This document shows positions 1 to 7,425 of a stretch of DNA of 9,176 nucleotides, piece by piece. Each line of letters opens with the position of its first letter. The first letter of the stretch is position 1. Source of the DNA: an uncultured Rikenellaceae bacterium (GTDB taxonomy: Bacteria; Bacteroidota; Bacteroidia; Bacteroidales; Rikenellaceae); the NCBI GenBank assembly GCA_947074135.1, contig CAMTOL010000077.1:1-9176 (forward strand). The letters are read 5' to 3'. Under the pieces are notes generated by a model. The model made no database searches and was not told the origin of the DNA. It saw nothing but the letters and a program-made list of their open reading frames with translations. The translations under genes were made by a program, and so were the position numbers.

Positions 1-20
1 TTGCGGGCTCTACCCCGCAA
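1..20 (-). terminator. Probable operon terminator hairpin, truncated at the window edge
   Basis: A perfect 7-bp inverted repeat (TTGCGGG at 1-7, CCCGCAA at 14-20) encloses a 6-nt loop. It starts 16 nt after the stop codon of the last fimbrial gene, where an intrinsic terminator of a minus-strand operon would sit. The expected U-tract would lie to the left of position 1 and cannot be seen. That leaves open other roles for the hairpin, such as 3' end protection or a structure next to the 3' end of a diversified gene. Confidence 0.55.
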
Positions 21-36
21 TGACACTTAGCATTTA

Positions 37-1530
37 TTAGTCACGAATACAGAACTCCGCAACTGTACGTCTAAATTCACTAACTTCACCAATAAATTCC
101 GCAGGAGCAGAGTTGGCTCCATTATTATGGATTAACGGATACATACAGTTTGCTGCTGGGCCAGTATGACTATTTGGTATTCTATAAACATACAATAACT
201 TACCTAGCTTTACTGCTCTTGACTTAGTATCATTTGAAAGAGCATACAATCCATTATTTGTAAGATAATATGGAGCGGTAATGTATTCTATCGGATTAGA
301 ACCAAACTTCACAGCAATCCCTTGTGCATAAGATGGTATATGTGGGTATTTGTAAGTTGTAGCCCAAGATTCTACCTCTGCCTCACTAGGCGCTCTCCAA
401 TATCCACGAGGGAATACATAAGCACAAGGATCATCTGTACCACCAAATGGATGATGAAAATATGGTTTATTCTCCATTGGGTAGAGTCCATTGTTATTTG
501 GCCAACCATAAGTACCAACTGGTCCACGCTGATGGACAGATGTAACTTCGGTACTTGGATTGGGATCATCACTTACAGCGCCATTTGTACAATAATCCAT
601 AGTAGTAGACCAAGTATGATTACCGACTAGCCAACTATCCCAACTTGCTCCAATAACATTATTGGATATTTCAAGTGCATCTGATCTGCCAACCACAAAT
701 AACAATTCATTGCCGATTTGGGTGGTGTATTTGTTATCAAGTGTAGTATTGCCCGATGGGATATAGTAACCCCAATCCTTCTCGGTGGTTGACCCTCCCT
801 CGCTAGGGCGAATCTTTGCTATCTTGATTGTGCCTAATGAGTAACCGAAGCCGGTTTGGGTAACATAGTAGTAGGTCAGCTCCTTGTTTTTATCTAGGGT
901 TAACAAACGGTCACATTTATAGCCTAGGTCGTGTTCGGTGTGACCTGGGTTAGCTTGCGCAAGAACGGTATTGTTCGCTTTCGTGTCAACTATACCTGCA
1001 CTCTCCACACGCGAGATATCTAGCACACCATCGCCCACAACACGAGTCAAACCTAGCGCATCGTTAACACCAGTGATGAAATTCTGCTCGGCAACAAACG
1101 ACGCACGCTTACCCATATTATCCACTGTAACAACATAATACGCACCATCATCAACTCTCTCAACCTTCCAATCCAACTGGAACGCTCCAGCAGTCGAAAT
1201 ATAACCATAAATCTTAACCAAAGTACCAGCAGGAATAAATATCTCACGCTCCGCAGCAGTCATATCCGCACCAGTCTTATTAACCCAAGCATCGATACCA
1301 ACGCTACTTGGCGAGAACTTAATCTTATCGCTATTAGGCGCTGTAATCTTCACATTCGCAAGTACCTTAAACTCGTGAATTGGCATCTCTAAGTTAAGTG
1401 GCGACGCTGCTGTCCAACTAGGGTCGTCAATCCAGCCATCGCCTTTGAAGAAGTTATCGGCATCGGCTTTACCTAGGTAGAAGACTGCATTCTGCCCATA
1501 GCTTGGTTCGAACTCCACAATCTCCCGAAT
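37..1530 (-). repeat. Shared C-terminal adhesin module, copy in tip paralogue 2
   Basis: This segment encodes residues 573-1069 and is homologous to 3353-4876 in the neighbouring gene. Matching blocks include YGQNAV, YLGKADADNF, GWIDDPSWTA, KITAPNSDKIKF, SSVGIDAW, AQANPGHTE, TYYYVTQTGFGYSLGT, EKDWGYYIPSG, YGWPNN and VFPRGYWRAP, in the same order with small indels. Two 37-bp stretches are base-identical between the copies (392-428 with 3723-3759, and 1316-1352 with 4662-4698). The homology starts sharply at IVEFE and runs to the stop codon. It is best read as a duplicated or transferred domain rather than a mobile element; no terminal repeats or transposase are seen. Confidence 0.9.
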
Positions 1531-3246
1531 ATCGGTACCTTGGCGCAAAATCTCGACATCCATCTTCTTCGCTATCTTCTTATCCGAAATTGCATCGCCA
1601 TTCGACGTAATTGCGCCAAAAACGCTACCTCGCACAGTTTGGGTTATAGCTTGACGTGGGAACACGAAGTCGATATCCGACCCGTTATTGGTTACTGTCA
1701 CACCTGCCCAGTTCTCGCTCCACACCGTTTCGGTAGAGTTTGTGGCAGCCATAGAACCTGCATAGACATCGGGAGCAACCATTGGGCGGCGCTCAACTAT
1801 AACAGTGTCGTAAATATTGCCAACTCGCAGATATATAGCATCTTTGAACGTTGTTGTATTGTCACGAACTTTCACTTTTATCCGTTTCTCGATTGCCGAG
1901 AATGTTCTAGGAGCATCATTGAGCGACAGCTCGTTGCTGCCGTCCAAATCTGCAATAAAGAGCTCGAACAAAGACGCCGAAGTACCTGCAACCGAGATAC
2001 TTGTCGTTGGTTGCTCGGCTGGGGTGTACTGGCTCGATAGTTGGTAGCGAACAGTTGCCACGTCGTATGTGCCATTGTGCGCAAACAGCAACTTAGCATC
2101 GTTCGAGAGCACTAGCGCATACTCGCCATTAGATGTGATAACTGCGCCACGCTCGTCGTCAACCATTATATCGAAATCGAGGTTACTGCCGGGGTTGTTC
2201 AACGCCTCGGCAAGTGTGTTGTAGCCCTCGAGCTGTACTTTCTTGATTGTGAGTGTTATAAAGGTGTTACGTCTTAGGTCGATATACTCCTTATTTTTCA
2301 ATGCATCGAGTTTACAGAGGTCTAGGCGGTAGTATTTAACGCCATCGTGCAGAATAACGCAAGGGCGGTCTTTGTGCCAGTCCGACACTCCAACAGCAGT
2401 GCCACGAGCGAGCACACTACTGCCGTACTCGGGCATATAGTATGTCTTTCGGTCGGCTGTCACACCACTCACTGTCGTACCTAGCACATACTGCGTCAGC
2501 ATTGAGTTGTCGGCTGTAACGCTTGACGTAAAGACGATGCCGTCAGGCACACTAATTGTACCATTGTCGATGATATTGCCTTTGATGTCGTCTGTTACGC
2601 TGGTGCGAATAGTGTTGTAAATACCATACTTTAGGTTGGCATTTGAGTTGGTAAAGCGACCTGTTACGTCGTTAGTGGCGATGTCGTCGGCTAGTTTAAC
2701 CTCGATTTTAGCAACCGCTCTAACCATTTCGCACTGTGTACCGCTTGCCCAGCTACTAATCTTGCCATACATCGGCATTCCCTTGCCACTTAGCGCACCT
2801 GCTTGGTTGATGCTCCACTTCTTAGAGTCGAACAGCGTATTGAGCGTTGCCAGTGTGATAGTTGAGGGTAGCCCGGTGGTTACACCAGTGTTTGTCAGCA
2901 CTATGACTTGGTATCCTGGAGCAATGGGGATAGTGAGCTTAATTTTAGGCGTTTTGGAGCCGTTCGACGTGATTTGGTTAGTCACATCAATCTCTTCGCC
3001 GATAACGTAGTTACCGAGTCCATCGAACACCAACACAAAGGCGTCCGAAATGGTACGCTCAAGCGTTGTAGCGGCGATTACGCGGGTTTCGACTTCGGTT
3101 TGATCGCCCATAAGGAGTGTTATTTGGCTCTCATCGGGGCAGGGCTCGGGATTGGTTGGGTCGTATTCATTCTTAACACAACCACTGAGTGTTACCGTTG
3201 TCGCCAACAGAACAGCCATCAAATTAAAAATCCTAAATCGTTTCAT
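37..3246 (-). CDS. Large fimbrial tip/accessory lipoprotein with C-terminal FISUMP/lectin-like module (tip paralogue 2)
   Basis: 1069-residue predicted surface lipoprotein, probably a tip or accessory subunit of the fimbria, with the C-terminal module as the likely ligand-binding part (inferred). Residues 1-23 form a lipoprotein signal with lipobox L-S-G-C23. Residues about 40-350 look like a fimbrillin (FimA/Mfa/DUF4906-type) fold: GKGMPMYG around M157, RAVAKIEV at 176-183, and a YYRLDL...RRNTFITLTI stretch, then SNGEYAL near N373. R55 after VET is a candidate processing site. A beta-rich linker leads to residues 573-1069, shared with the upstream tip paralogue; this contains CAYVFPRGYWRAP from C941, similar to the GWRLPT block of FISUMP proteins, and ends FCIRD, comparable to their VRCVRD ending. 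The ATG at 3246 is chosen because it gives a complete signal peptide; a purine-rich tract (AAGAAAGCAAAG) lies just upstream. Last gene of the operon, 106 bp after its neighbour. Base composition varies strongly along the gene. The ligand is unknown. Confidence 0.88.
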   Translation of the reverse strand: MKRFRIFNLMAVLLATTVTLSGCVKNEYDPTNPEPCPDESQITLLMGDQTEVETRVIAATTLERTISDAFVLVFDGLGNYVIGEEIDVTNQITSNGSKTPKIKLTIPIAPGYQVIVLTNTGVTTGLPSTITLATLNTLFDSKKWSINQAGALSGKGMPMYGKISSWASGTQCEMVRAVAKIEVKLADDIATNDVTGRFTNSNANLKYGIYNTIRTSVTDDIKGNIIDNGTISVPDGIVFTSSVTADNSMLTQYVLGTTVSGVTADRKTYYMPEYGSSVLARGTAVGVSDWHKDRPCVILHDGVKYYRLDLCKLDALKNKEYIDLRRNTFITLTIKKVQLEGYNTLAEALNNPGSNLDFDIMVDDERGAVITSNGEYALVLSNDAKLLFAHNGTYDVATVRYQLSSQYTPAEQPTTSISVAGTSASLFELFIADLDGSNELSLNDAPRTFSAIEKRIKVKVRDNTTTFKDAIYLRVGNIYDTVIVERRPMVAPDVYAGSMAATNSTETVWSENWAGVTVTNNGSDIDFVFPRQAITQTVRGSVFGAITSNGDAISDKKIAKKMDVEILRQGTDIREIVEFEPSYGQNAVFYLGKADADNFFKGDGWIDDPSWTAASPLNLEMPIHEFKVLANVKITAPNSDKIKFSPSSVGIDAWVNKTGADMTAAEREIFIPAGTLVKIYGYISTAGAFQLDWKVERVDDGAYYVVTVDNMGKRASFVAEQNFITGVNDALGLTRVVGDGVLDISRVESAGIVDTKANNTVLAQANPGHTEHDLGYKCDRLLTLDKNKELTYYYVTQTGFGYSLGTIKIAKIRPSEGGSTTEKDWGYYIPSGNTTLDNKYTTQIGNELLFVVGRSDALEISNNVIGASWDSWLVGNHTWSTTMDYCTNGAVSDDPNPSTEVTSVHQRGPVGTYGWPNNNGLYPMENKPYFHHPFGGTDDPCAYVFPRGYWRAPSEAEVESWATTYKYPHIPSYAQGIAVKFGSNPIEYITAPYYLTNNGLYALSNDTKSRAVKLGKLLYVYRIPNSHTGPAANCMYPLIHNNGANSAPAEFIGEVSEFRRTVAEFCIRD

Positions 3247-3276
3247 ATCTTTGCTTTCTTTACTTTTCTTAATCTA

Positions 3277-3294
3277 GTTGCCCTCTTAGGCAAC
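3277..3294 (-). other. Small intercistronic stem-loop between the two tip genes
   Basis: A perfect 6-bp stem (GTTGCC / GGCAAC) with a 6-nt loop lies in the 106-bp gap, about 30 nt upstream of the second tip gene's ATG. It has no U-tract on the minus-strand RNA, so it is not a convincing terminator. It could be an RNA-processing or mRNA-stability element that sets the ratio of the two tip proteins, or it could be chance. The rest of the gap (3247-3352) is A/G-rich on the transcribed RNA, and I see no promoter-like TTTG box in it. Confidence 0.3.
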
Positions 3295-3352
3295 CTCTCG
3301 CACCTCTAATCTTTTCTCTCGCCTAATCTGTTTTATTGCTTCTCTAAACTAA

Positions 3353-4876
3353 TTAATCTCGAATACAGAACACCGTTGCAGCATCACGAGAGTCATATCC
3401 TGGACGTAAATCAGCTAATGGAGAGCTAGTAGCTGTAGGGATAATATTACCTAAAGCATCTGTAGTATATATTAATGGGTATGAGGAAACTAAGTGAAAT
3501 GAACCAGGTAAATTAGCTGCAAAATAAAAAGGTCCAACTACAACTCCTTTCGATCTAATGGAGGTTTCAAAACCGTAAGCTCCATTACTAATCAAAACGT
3601 ATGGAGGATCAATATATTCAATAGGGTTATTTCCAAATTTGAAGACAAAACCTTGATCGTAACTTGGTGAATGAGGATATTTGTAATCTGTAGCCCACGA
3701 CTCGACCTCTACTTCGGTTGGTGCTCTCCAATATCCACGAGGGAATACATAAGCACAAGCATCTTCACTGCCATTAAATTCAAAGTGTCCGTATGGTTTA
3801 TTTATCATAGGGTAGAGTCCCTGATTATTAGGCCAACCATAAGTTGACTCAGGTAAACGCTGGTGGACAGATGTCAACTCTGTACTCAAACTATTATCAT
3901 GACCATCAGCACCATTTGTACAGAAATTATCTTTAGTTACCGACCAAGAGTAACGTTGTGCCCAATGATTCCACGTCCACGTAGTTTCAGATATTCCAAT
4001 TGTATAATCCGTAATTTCTAATCCTTCCGATCTACCAATCATAAATACCACCTCATTACCAACATCTGTGGTATAAACATTATCTACTGCAGGATCACCC
4101 GATGGAATGTAGTAGCCCCAATCTTTTTCAGTGGTTGCAGCTCCTGCCGATTGACGGATCTTTGCCATCTTAGCAGTGCCTAAAGAGTAACCGAAACCGG
4201 TCTGAGTTACATAGTAGTAGGTTAACTCCTCGCTTGAGTTGCGAGTTAACAATCTGTCAGAGCGATAGCCTAGATCTATCTCGGTGTGACCTGGATTGGC
4301 TTGCGCTAACGCTGTATTGTTTGCTTTCGTGTCGATTGCACCATCACTAACTGCACGCGACACGTCCAAGAAACCATAACCAACTATATTTGTCAAACTT
4401 ACATACTCCGTAATACCTGTAATAAAGTCTGTTTCTGCCACAAACGATGCACGATGACCCTTATTCTCCAACTTAACTGTATATGTGGCTCCAGTATCAA
4501 AATCCTCTACATCCCACACTACCATAAACGCACCTGCAGTAGAGATGTTAGCTATAATCTGAACCTGCACATCTGCATCGATAACCAAAGTACGATCGCC
4601 TGCAGGAATCTGATCGCCTCGCAAACCCTTCCAAGCATCAATACCTACACTGCTTGTCGTAAACTTAATCTTATCGCTATTAGGCGCTGTAATCTTCATC
4701 TTACGACGTACCTTGAAACCGTGGATTGGTACCTCCAAATCCTTGGTATCAATAGCTGTCCAACTAGGATCGTCAATCCAACCATTACCCTTATAAAAAT
4801 TATCAGCATCGGCCTTACCCAAATACAACACCGCATTCTGTCCATAACTCTCCTCAAACTCCACAATTGTCTCTAT
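3353..4876 (-). repeat. Shared C-terminal adhesin module, copy in tip paralogue 1
   Basis: This segment encodes residues 485-991 and is homologous to 37-1530. Conservation is high from IVEFE to IEY (I903-Y905) and collapses from about residue 906 to 986, where only short islands such as YPLI remain. It recovers at the terminal FCIRD. The length difference between copies (1524 against 1494 bp) comes from small in-frame indels; neither copy is frameshifted. Confidence 0.9.
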
Positions 4877-6328
4877 CGAAACACGAGTATGTACATCTAT
4901 CTCACGCACTAGTCCACTTGCATTCAAATATATCTTGCGGTCAAACAAACCAGGAGTCATAAAATCGGAATTGTAAATATCAATCCAACCATAACCAGTA
5001 GATGCATCGTAATGCAAATTAGTCGCATCCTTTGTCGAAAGACCTACATACTTGTCATCTACATTCATCACTGTACCATCATCATCGATACCCTTTACCT
5101 GTACATAAACCGAATCCAATGGCTGATTAGAGTAAAAATGTACCCTCGTCGGATAATCCTCAGCTACGGTAACCTTGAGCTGCGAAACATCTAAAACACG
5201 CTTCGACACATCTACATCAGAATTAAACTCGTTCCAATCCAATATATTGAGCTCCAACTCCTCTCTAACACCCAAAGTAGCCTGCATATAATATAAATGG
5301 TTACCCTCCAATGCCAATGGTCGAGATAAATCACACTTCTTCTCTGAGGTCAACTCCGTAAAATAGGCCTTATAAACTACATCCTTGCCTGATACTGTAG
5401 CCTTAATCTCGAAATAAGGTATCTTTGCACCATCATTGGCTGCGGTCTTACTCACAGATACTGCCCTAGGAGATACATAATAACGATTGGAATGAACAAA
5501 ACCAGCACCAGAACCTCCATTGAGATACATCGGATCAAAAACTGGTGTACTCTCGCCCAAAACGGCTACAGCTGTAACATCCTGATCGCCTACAAACGTA
5601 TGTACCAACGCATTGTCGGTAGCGTCTGTTGCTCCTCCGGCCCAAAGGGGCATACTCTCGAACAAACAAGACTGCCAAGTAATATTACGAATCCGAATCT
5701 CCTTAACTTTTACACTAGCCGCTGCCAATGCCGCACTCCTACGCAAATGCAACTCAAAACCTGCATAACGACGATCTACATCTACCTCAACCGTCTTCTT
5801 TCCATCGGATGTAGATACCAATATGTTCTCCGCACTACCTGTCATCAACTTCGAACCACCACTAGCCGAAGAATTGAACAACGTCAAACCATCAGCACGT
5901 ACATCGGTTGTTACCAAAGCCTTTACATCGGCGGCTGAACTAGGATTCCAACCTGCCAAAACCTGTGTCAACTGCTTAGGATTCAATATCACATAAATAC
6001 TCTTCCTTCCCTCCTTTACTCGCCACTTGTGATTCAATAAATCAGACGCCGGTGGTGCATCAACCGACACAGGCAAACCTGTTACTGCGGTGTTGCCCGA
6101 GTTCTCCAATACTCCACTAGAGTTAAATATGTAAACATATGCCGACTCAATACTCATCTCCTCGGCAACTGCCAATCCATTTGAATTTGCAGCCGCACGA
6201 GAAATGCCTATCGACAAATCAACATCGTCATTCCCCAAAACCCCCTCCTCTTGAGAAGATTTCACACAACCCGACGCCAAAATTGATAACAACACCAATT
6301 GTAGCAATATGTTATAAAAACGTTTCAT
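3353..6328 (-). CDS. Large fimbrial tip/accessory lipoprotein with C-terminal FISUMP/lectin-like module (tip paralogue 1)
   Basis: 991-residue predicted fimbrial tip or accessory subunit. Residues 1-21 are a lipoprotein signal (lipobox A-S-G-C21). VDLSIGISR gives a beta-strand ending in R44, a candidate trypsin-like processing site. Residues about 45-370 form a fimbrillin-like domain (IESAYVYIFNSSG, then IYVILN, ending ELNILDW with W365), closer by eye to Mfa1-type pilins than to the fimbrillin half of its paralogue. Residues about 371-480 are a beta-rich linker. Residues 485-991 are the C-terminal module shared with the downstream gene, with CAYVFPRGYWRAP from C858 and a terminal FCIRD. The starting ATG at 6328 yields MKRF, as in the paralogue. 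It lies 53 bp after the anchor gene with no visible promoter in the gap, so co-transcription is expected. The tip assignment rests on gene order, size and the added C-terminal module; the ligand is unknown. The anchor role is ruled out by the Mfa2-type protein next door. Confidence 0.88.
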   Translation of the reverse strand: MKRFYNILLQLVLLSILASGCVKSSQEEGVLGNDDVDLSIGISRAAANSNGLAVAEEMSIESAYVYIFNSSGVLENSGNTAVTGLPVSVDAPPASDLLNHKWRVKEGRKSIYVILNPKQLTQVLAGWNPSSAADVKALVTTDVRADGLTLFNSSASGGSKLMTGSAENILVSTSDGKKTVEVDVDRRYAGFELHLRRSAALAAASVKVKEIRIRNITWQSCLFESMPLWAGGATDATDNALVHTFVGDQDVTAVAVLGESTPVFDPMYLNGGSGAGFVHSNRYYVSPRAVSVSKTAANDGAKIPYFEIKATVSGKDVVYKAYFTELTSEKKCDLSRPLALEGNHLYYMQATLGVREELELNILDWNEFNSDVDVSKRVLDVSQLKVTVAEDYPTRVHFYSNQPLDSVYVQVKGIDDDGTVMNVDDKYVGLSTKDATNLHYDASTGYGWIDIYNSDFMTPGLFDRKIYLNASGLVREIDVHTRVSIETIVEFEESYGQNAVLYLGKADADNFYKGNGWIDDPSWTAIDTKDLEVPIHGFKVRRKMKITAPNSDKIKFTTSSVGIDAWKGLRGDQIPAGDRTLVIDADVQVQIIANISTAGAFMVVWDVEDFDTGATYTVKLENKGHRASFVAETDFITGITEYVSLTNIVGYGFLDVSRAVSDGAIDTKANNTALAQANPGHTEIDLGYRSDRLLTRNSSEELTYYYVTQTGFGYSLGTAKMAKIRQSAGAATTEKDWGYYIPSGDPAVDNVYTTDVGNEVVFMIGRSEGLEITDYTIGISETTWTWNHWAQRYSWSVTKDNFCTNGADGHDNSLSTELTSVHQRLPESTYGWPNNQGLYPMINKPYGHFEFNGSEDACAYVFPRGYWRAPTEVEVESWATDYKYPHSPSYDQGFVFKFGNNPIEYIDPPYVLISNGAYGFETSIRSKGVVVGPFYFAANLPGSFHLVSSYPLIYTTDALGNIIPTATSSPLADLRPGYDSRDAATVFCIRD

Positions 6329-6381
6329 CTATTTCTATATATTAATTTCTTTACTCCTAACTTATATCGACAAACTACTAC

Positions 6382-7305
6382 CTAAAATAGTAAATCTGGA
6401 ATAGCTACATTCTTTGACCAACCCTCTATTCGTACTACTACTGACATATCACGTATGTCAAACTCCAATATCAACTTAACTGACGCCTCGTTGAGCTTCT
6501 CTACTGTAATCTCGCCATCAAGCATAGTCTGACGCAAATTAACACTCGCCAATGACTTGCCATTGTAATCCTTAACTACTACAACTATCGGATTGTCGTC
6601 CATAAACCTAAACAAAGCTAAAGATGCCAAATTACCGTTATCACTGTCGCTCCATCCAACACTAGGCGTGTAAGACTGACTAAATGGCTTAATTGAACTC
6701 ATATCAAAAAAATTGTACTGTGGCATAGCATAATGCACCTCTACCTTTGGATACATAGATGCATACTCCTTGCCTACCAAATTCTTGATACACACCTCCA
6801 TATTGATGTGAGCACTCCTAAAACGAACTACACCACCAACCTTGCCCGAAGCAGGTACATCAACTGTCAATGTGCCATAATAGTTGTGATCCTGTGTGTT
6901 CAAAGACCTCGTTCCATCGTAATTGGGGTGATTGACTGTACCTCCTGTAGGCGATGGATTAGATATCAAAGTGCTACCGCCTACATTACCCCAACAAACT
7001 ATCGTGTAACGACCACCTCCCGGTACACGCAATGTTGTACCTGGAACATCTTCACTTGTCAAATTTGCCTTGTTAATAACTTGGGTCAACTCTGACAAAT
7101 AGTTACCACCCTCATCAAATACATACAACCCTACATTGTCTATCATCTTGTTGAACCAAGACTCATCATCTGTAGTATTGCCAGTGTACTTGAACTCTAA
7201 CGACAAATTATCACCCGTCGGATAACAGTCACTCATATCCTCCTTTATACAGCTACTTATTAGTACTGAAGAAGCTAAGACGATAAACAATCTAAATATT
7301 TTCAT
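6382..7305 (-). CDS. Mfa2/FimB-like fimbrial anchor lipoprotein
   Basis: Predicted outer-membrane anchor that ends assembly and holds the fimbria on the cell. I choose the ATG at 7305 (307 aa, MKIFRLF), not the GTG two codons upstream at 7311, because the ATG directly begins the signal peptide. Residues 1-19 form the signal with lipobox I-S-S-C19. The next residues, IKEDMSDC, include acidic residues next to the lipidated Cys, as in Bacteroidota surface-export signals, and match the DxSDC motif typical of Mfa2/FimB proteins. Further family-like segments are VGLYVFDEGGNYL, VPGGGRYTIVCWGNVG, VVRFRSAHINMEV and a C-terminal EFDIRDMSVVVRIEGW. The length fits the family (roughly 300-330 aa). No Arg lies between C19 and the first fimbrillin-like strand, unlike the three other subunits, which agrees with an anchor that is not processed. 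It follows the major pilin by 120 bp and precedes tip paralogue 1 by 53 bp. Confidence 0.9.
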   Translation of the reverse strand: MKIFRLFIVLASSVLISSCIKEDMSDCYPTGDNLSLEFKYTGNTTDDESWFNKMIDNVGLYVFDEGGNYLSELTQVINKANLTSEDVPGTTLRVPGGGRYTIVCWGNVGGSTLISNPSPTGGTVNHPNYDGTRSLNTQDHNYYGTLTVDVPASGKVGGVVRFRSAHINMEVCIKNLVGKEYASMYPKVEVHYAMPQYNFFDMSSIKPFSQSYTPSVGWSDSDNGNLASLALFRFMDDNPIVVVVKDYNGKSLASVNLRQTMLDGEITVEKLNEASVKLILEFDIRDMSVVVRIEGWSKNVAIPDLLF

Positions 7306-7344
7306 AACCACTATATTTTAATTCCTATTCATTACTCTTGGTAC

Positions 7345-7370
7345 CCGACAGCCAAACCAATGGCTGCCGG
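7345..7370 (-). other. Strong stem-loop between pilin and anchor genes (possible attenuator or mRNA-stability element)
   Basis: The arms CCGACAGCC (7345-7353) and GGCTGCCGG (7362-7370) enclose an 8-nt loop. As plus-strand RNA the stem has an A·C mismatch. As minus-strand RNA the same position is a G·U wobble, so the 9-bp stem is intact only in the operon transcript. The RNA after it (GUACCAAGAG) has no U-tract, which argues against a classic terminator. A stable 3' hairpin after a highly expressed pilin gene followed by low-copy partners is a familiar way to keep subunit ratios unequal. That role is inferred. Confidence 0.5.
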
Positions 7371-7394
7371 ATCTTATTAGAGTGTAACCATTCA

Positions 7395-7425
7395 CACAAT
7401 TAACACCCTTTTAACTTCAAACAAA
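7395..7425 (-). promoter_or_regulatory. Candidate internal promoter for anchor and tip genes
   Basis: On the minus strand TTTG (7425-7422), exactly 19 bases and TAATTGTG (7402-7395) match the Bacteroides promoter pattern TTTG-N19-21-TAnnTTTG with a single mismatch in the second box. The first box directly abuts the stop codon of the major pilin. A transcript from here would start about 80 bp upstream of the anchor gene, with the 7345-7370 hairpin in its leader. This A/T-rich DNA could give such a match by chance. Confidence 0.35.

Noticed and set aside
1540..2040. Open frame of 166 codons on the plus strand opposite tip gene 2
   Set aside because: It lies wholly antisense to a well-supported fimbrial gene, is Cys/His/Arg-rich in the way typical of antisense frames, and has no signal, motif or neighbour that supports it.
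2636..3309. Two overlapping plus-strand frames opposite the start of tip gene 2, one with hydrophobic stretches
   Set aside because: The hydrophobic look is a by-product of the antisense of fimbrillin codons; the frames overlap each other and have no supporting context.
37..3613. A diversity-generating retroelement with both tip genes as targets of one template
   Set aside because: The two 3' ends are not near-identical copies that differ at adenine-derived positions, and no reverse transcriptase or template repeat is in the window. It is kept only as a question about flanking DNA.
4454..5938. Plus-strand open frames opposite tip gene 1
   Set aside because: They are Thr/Ile/Tyr/Cys-rich shadow translations of the antisense strand with no recognisable domain; the minus-strand gene explains the region.
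7306..7311. GTG start for the anchor gene at 7311
   Set aside because: The ATG at 7305 is only two codons downstream, starts exactly at the lipoprotein signal, and needs no rare start codon.
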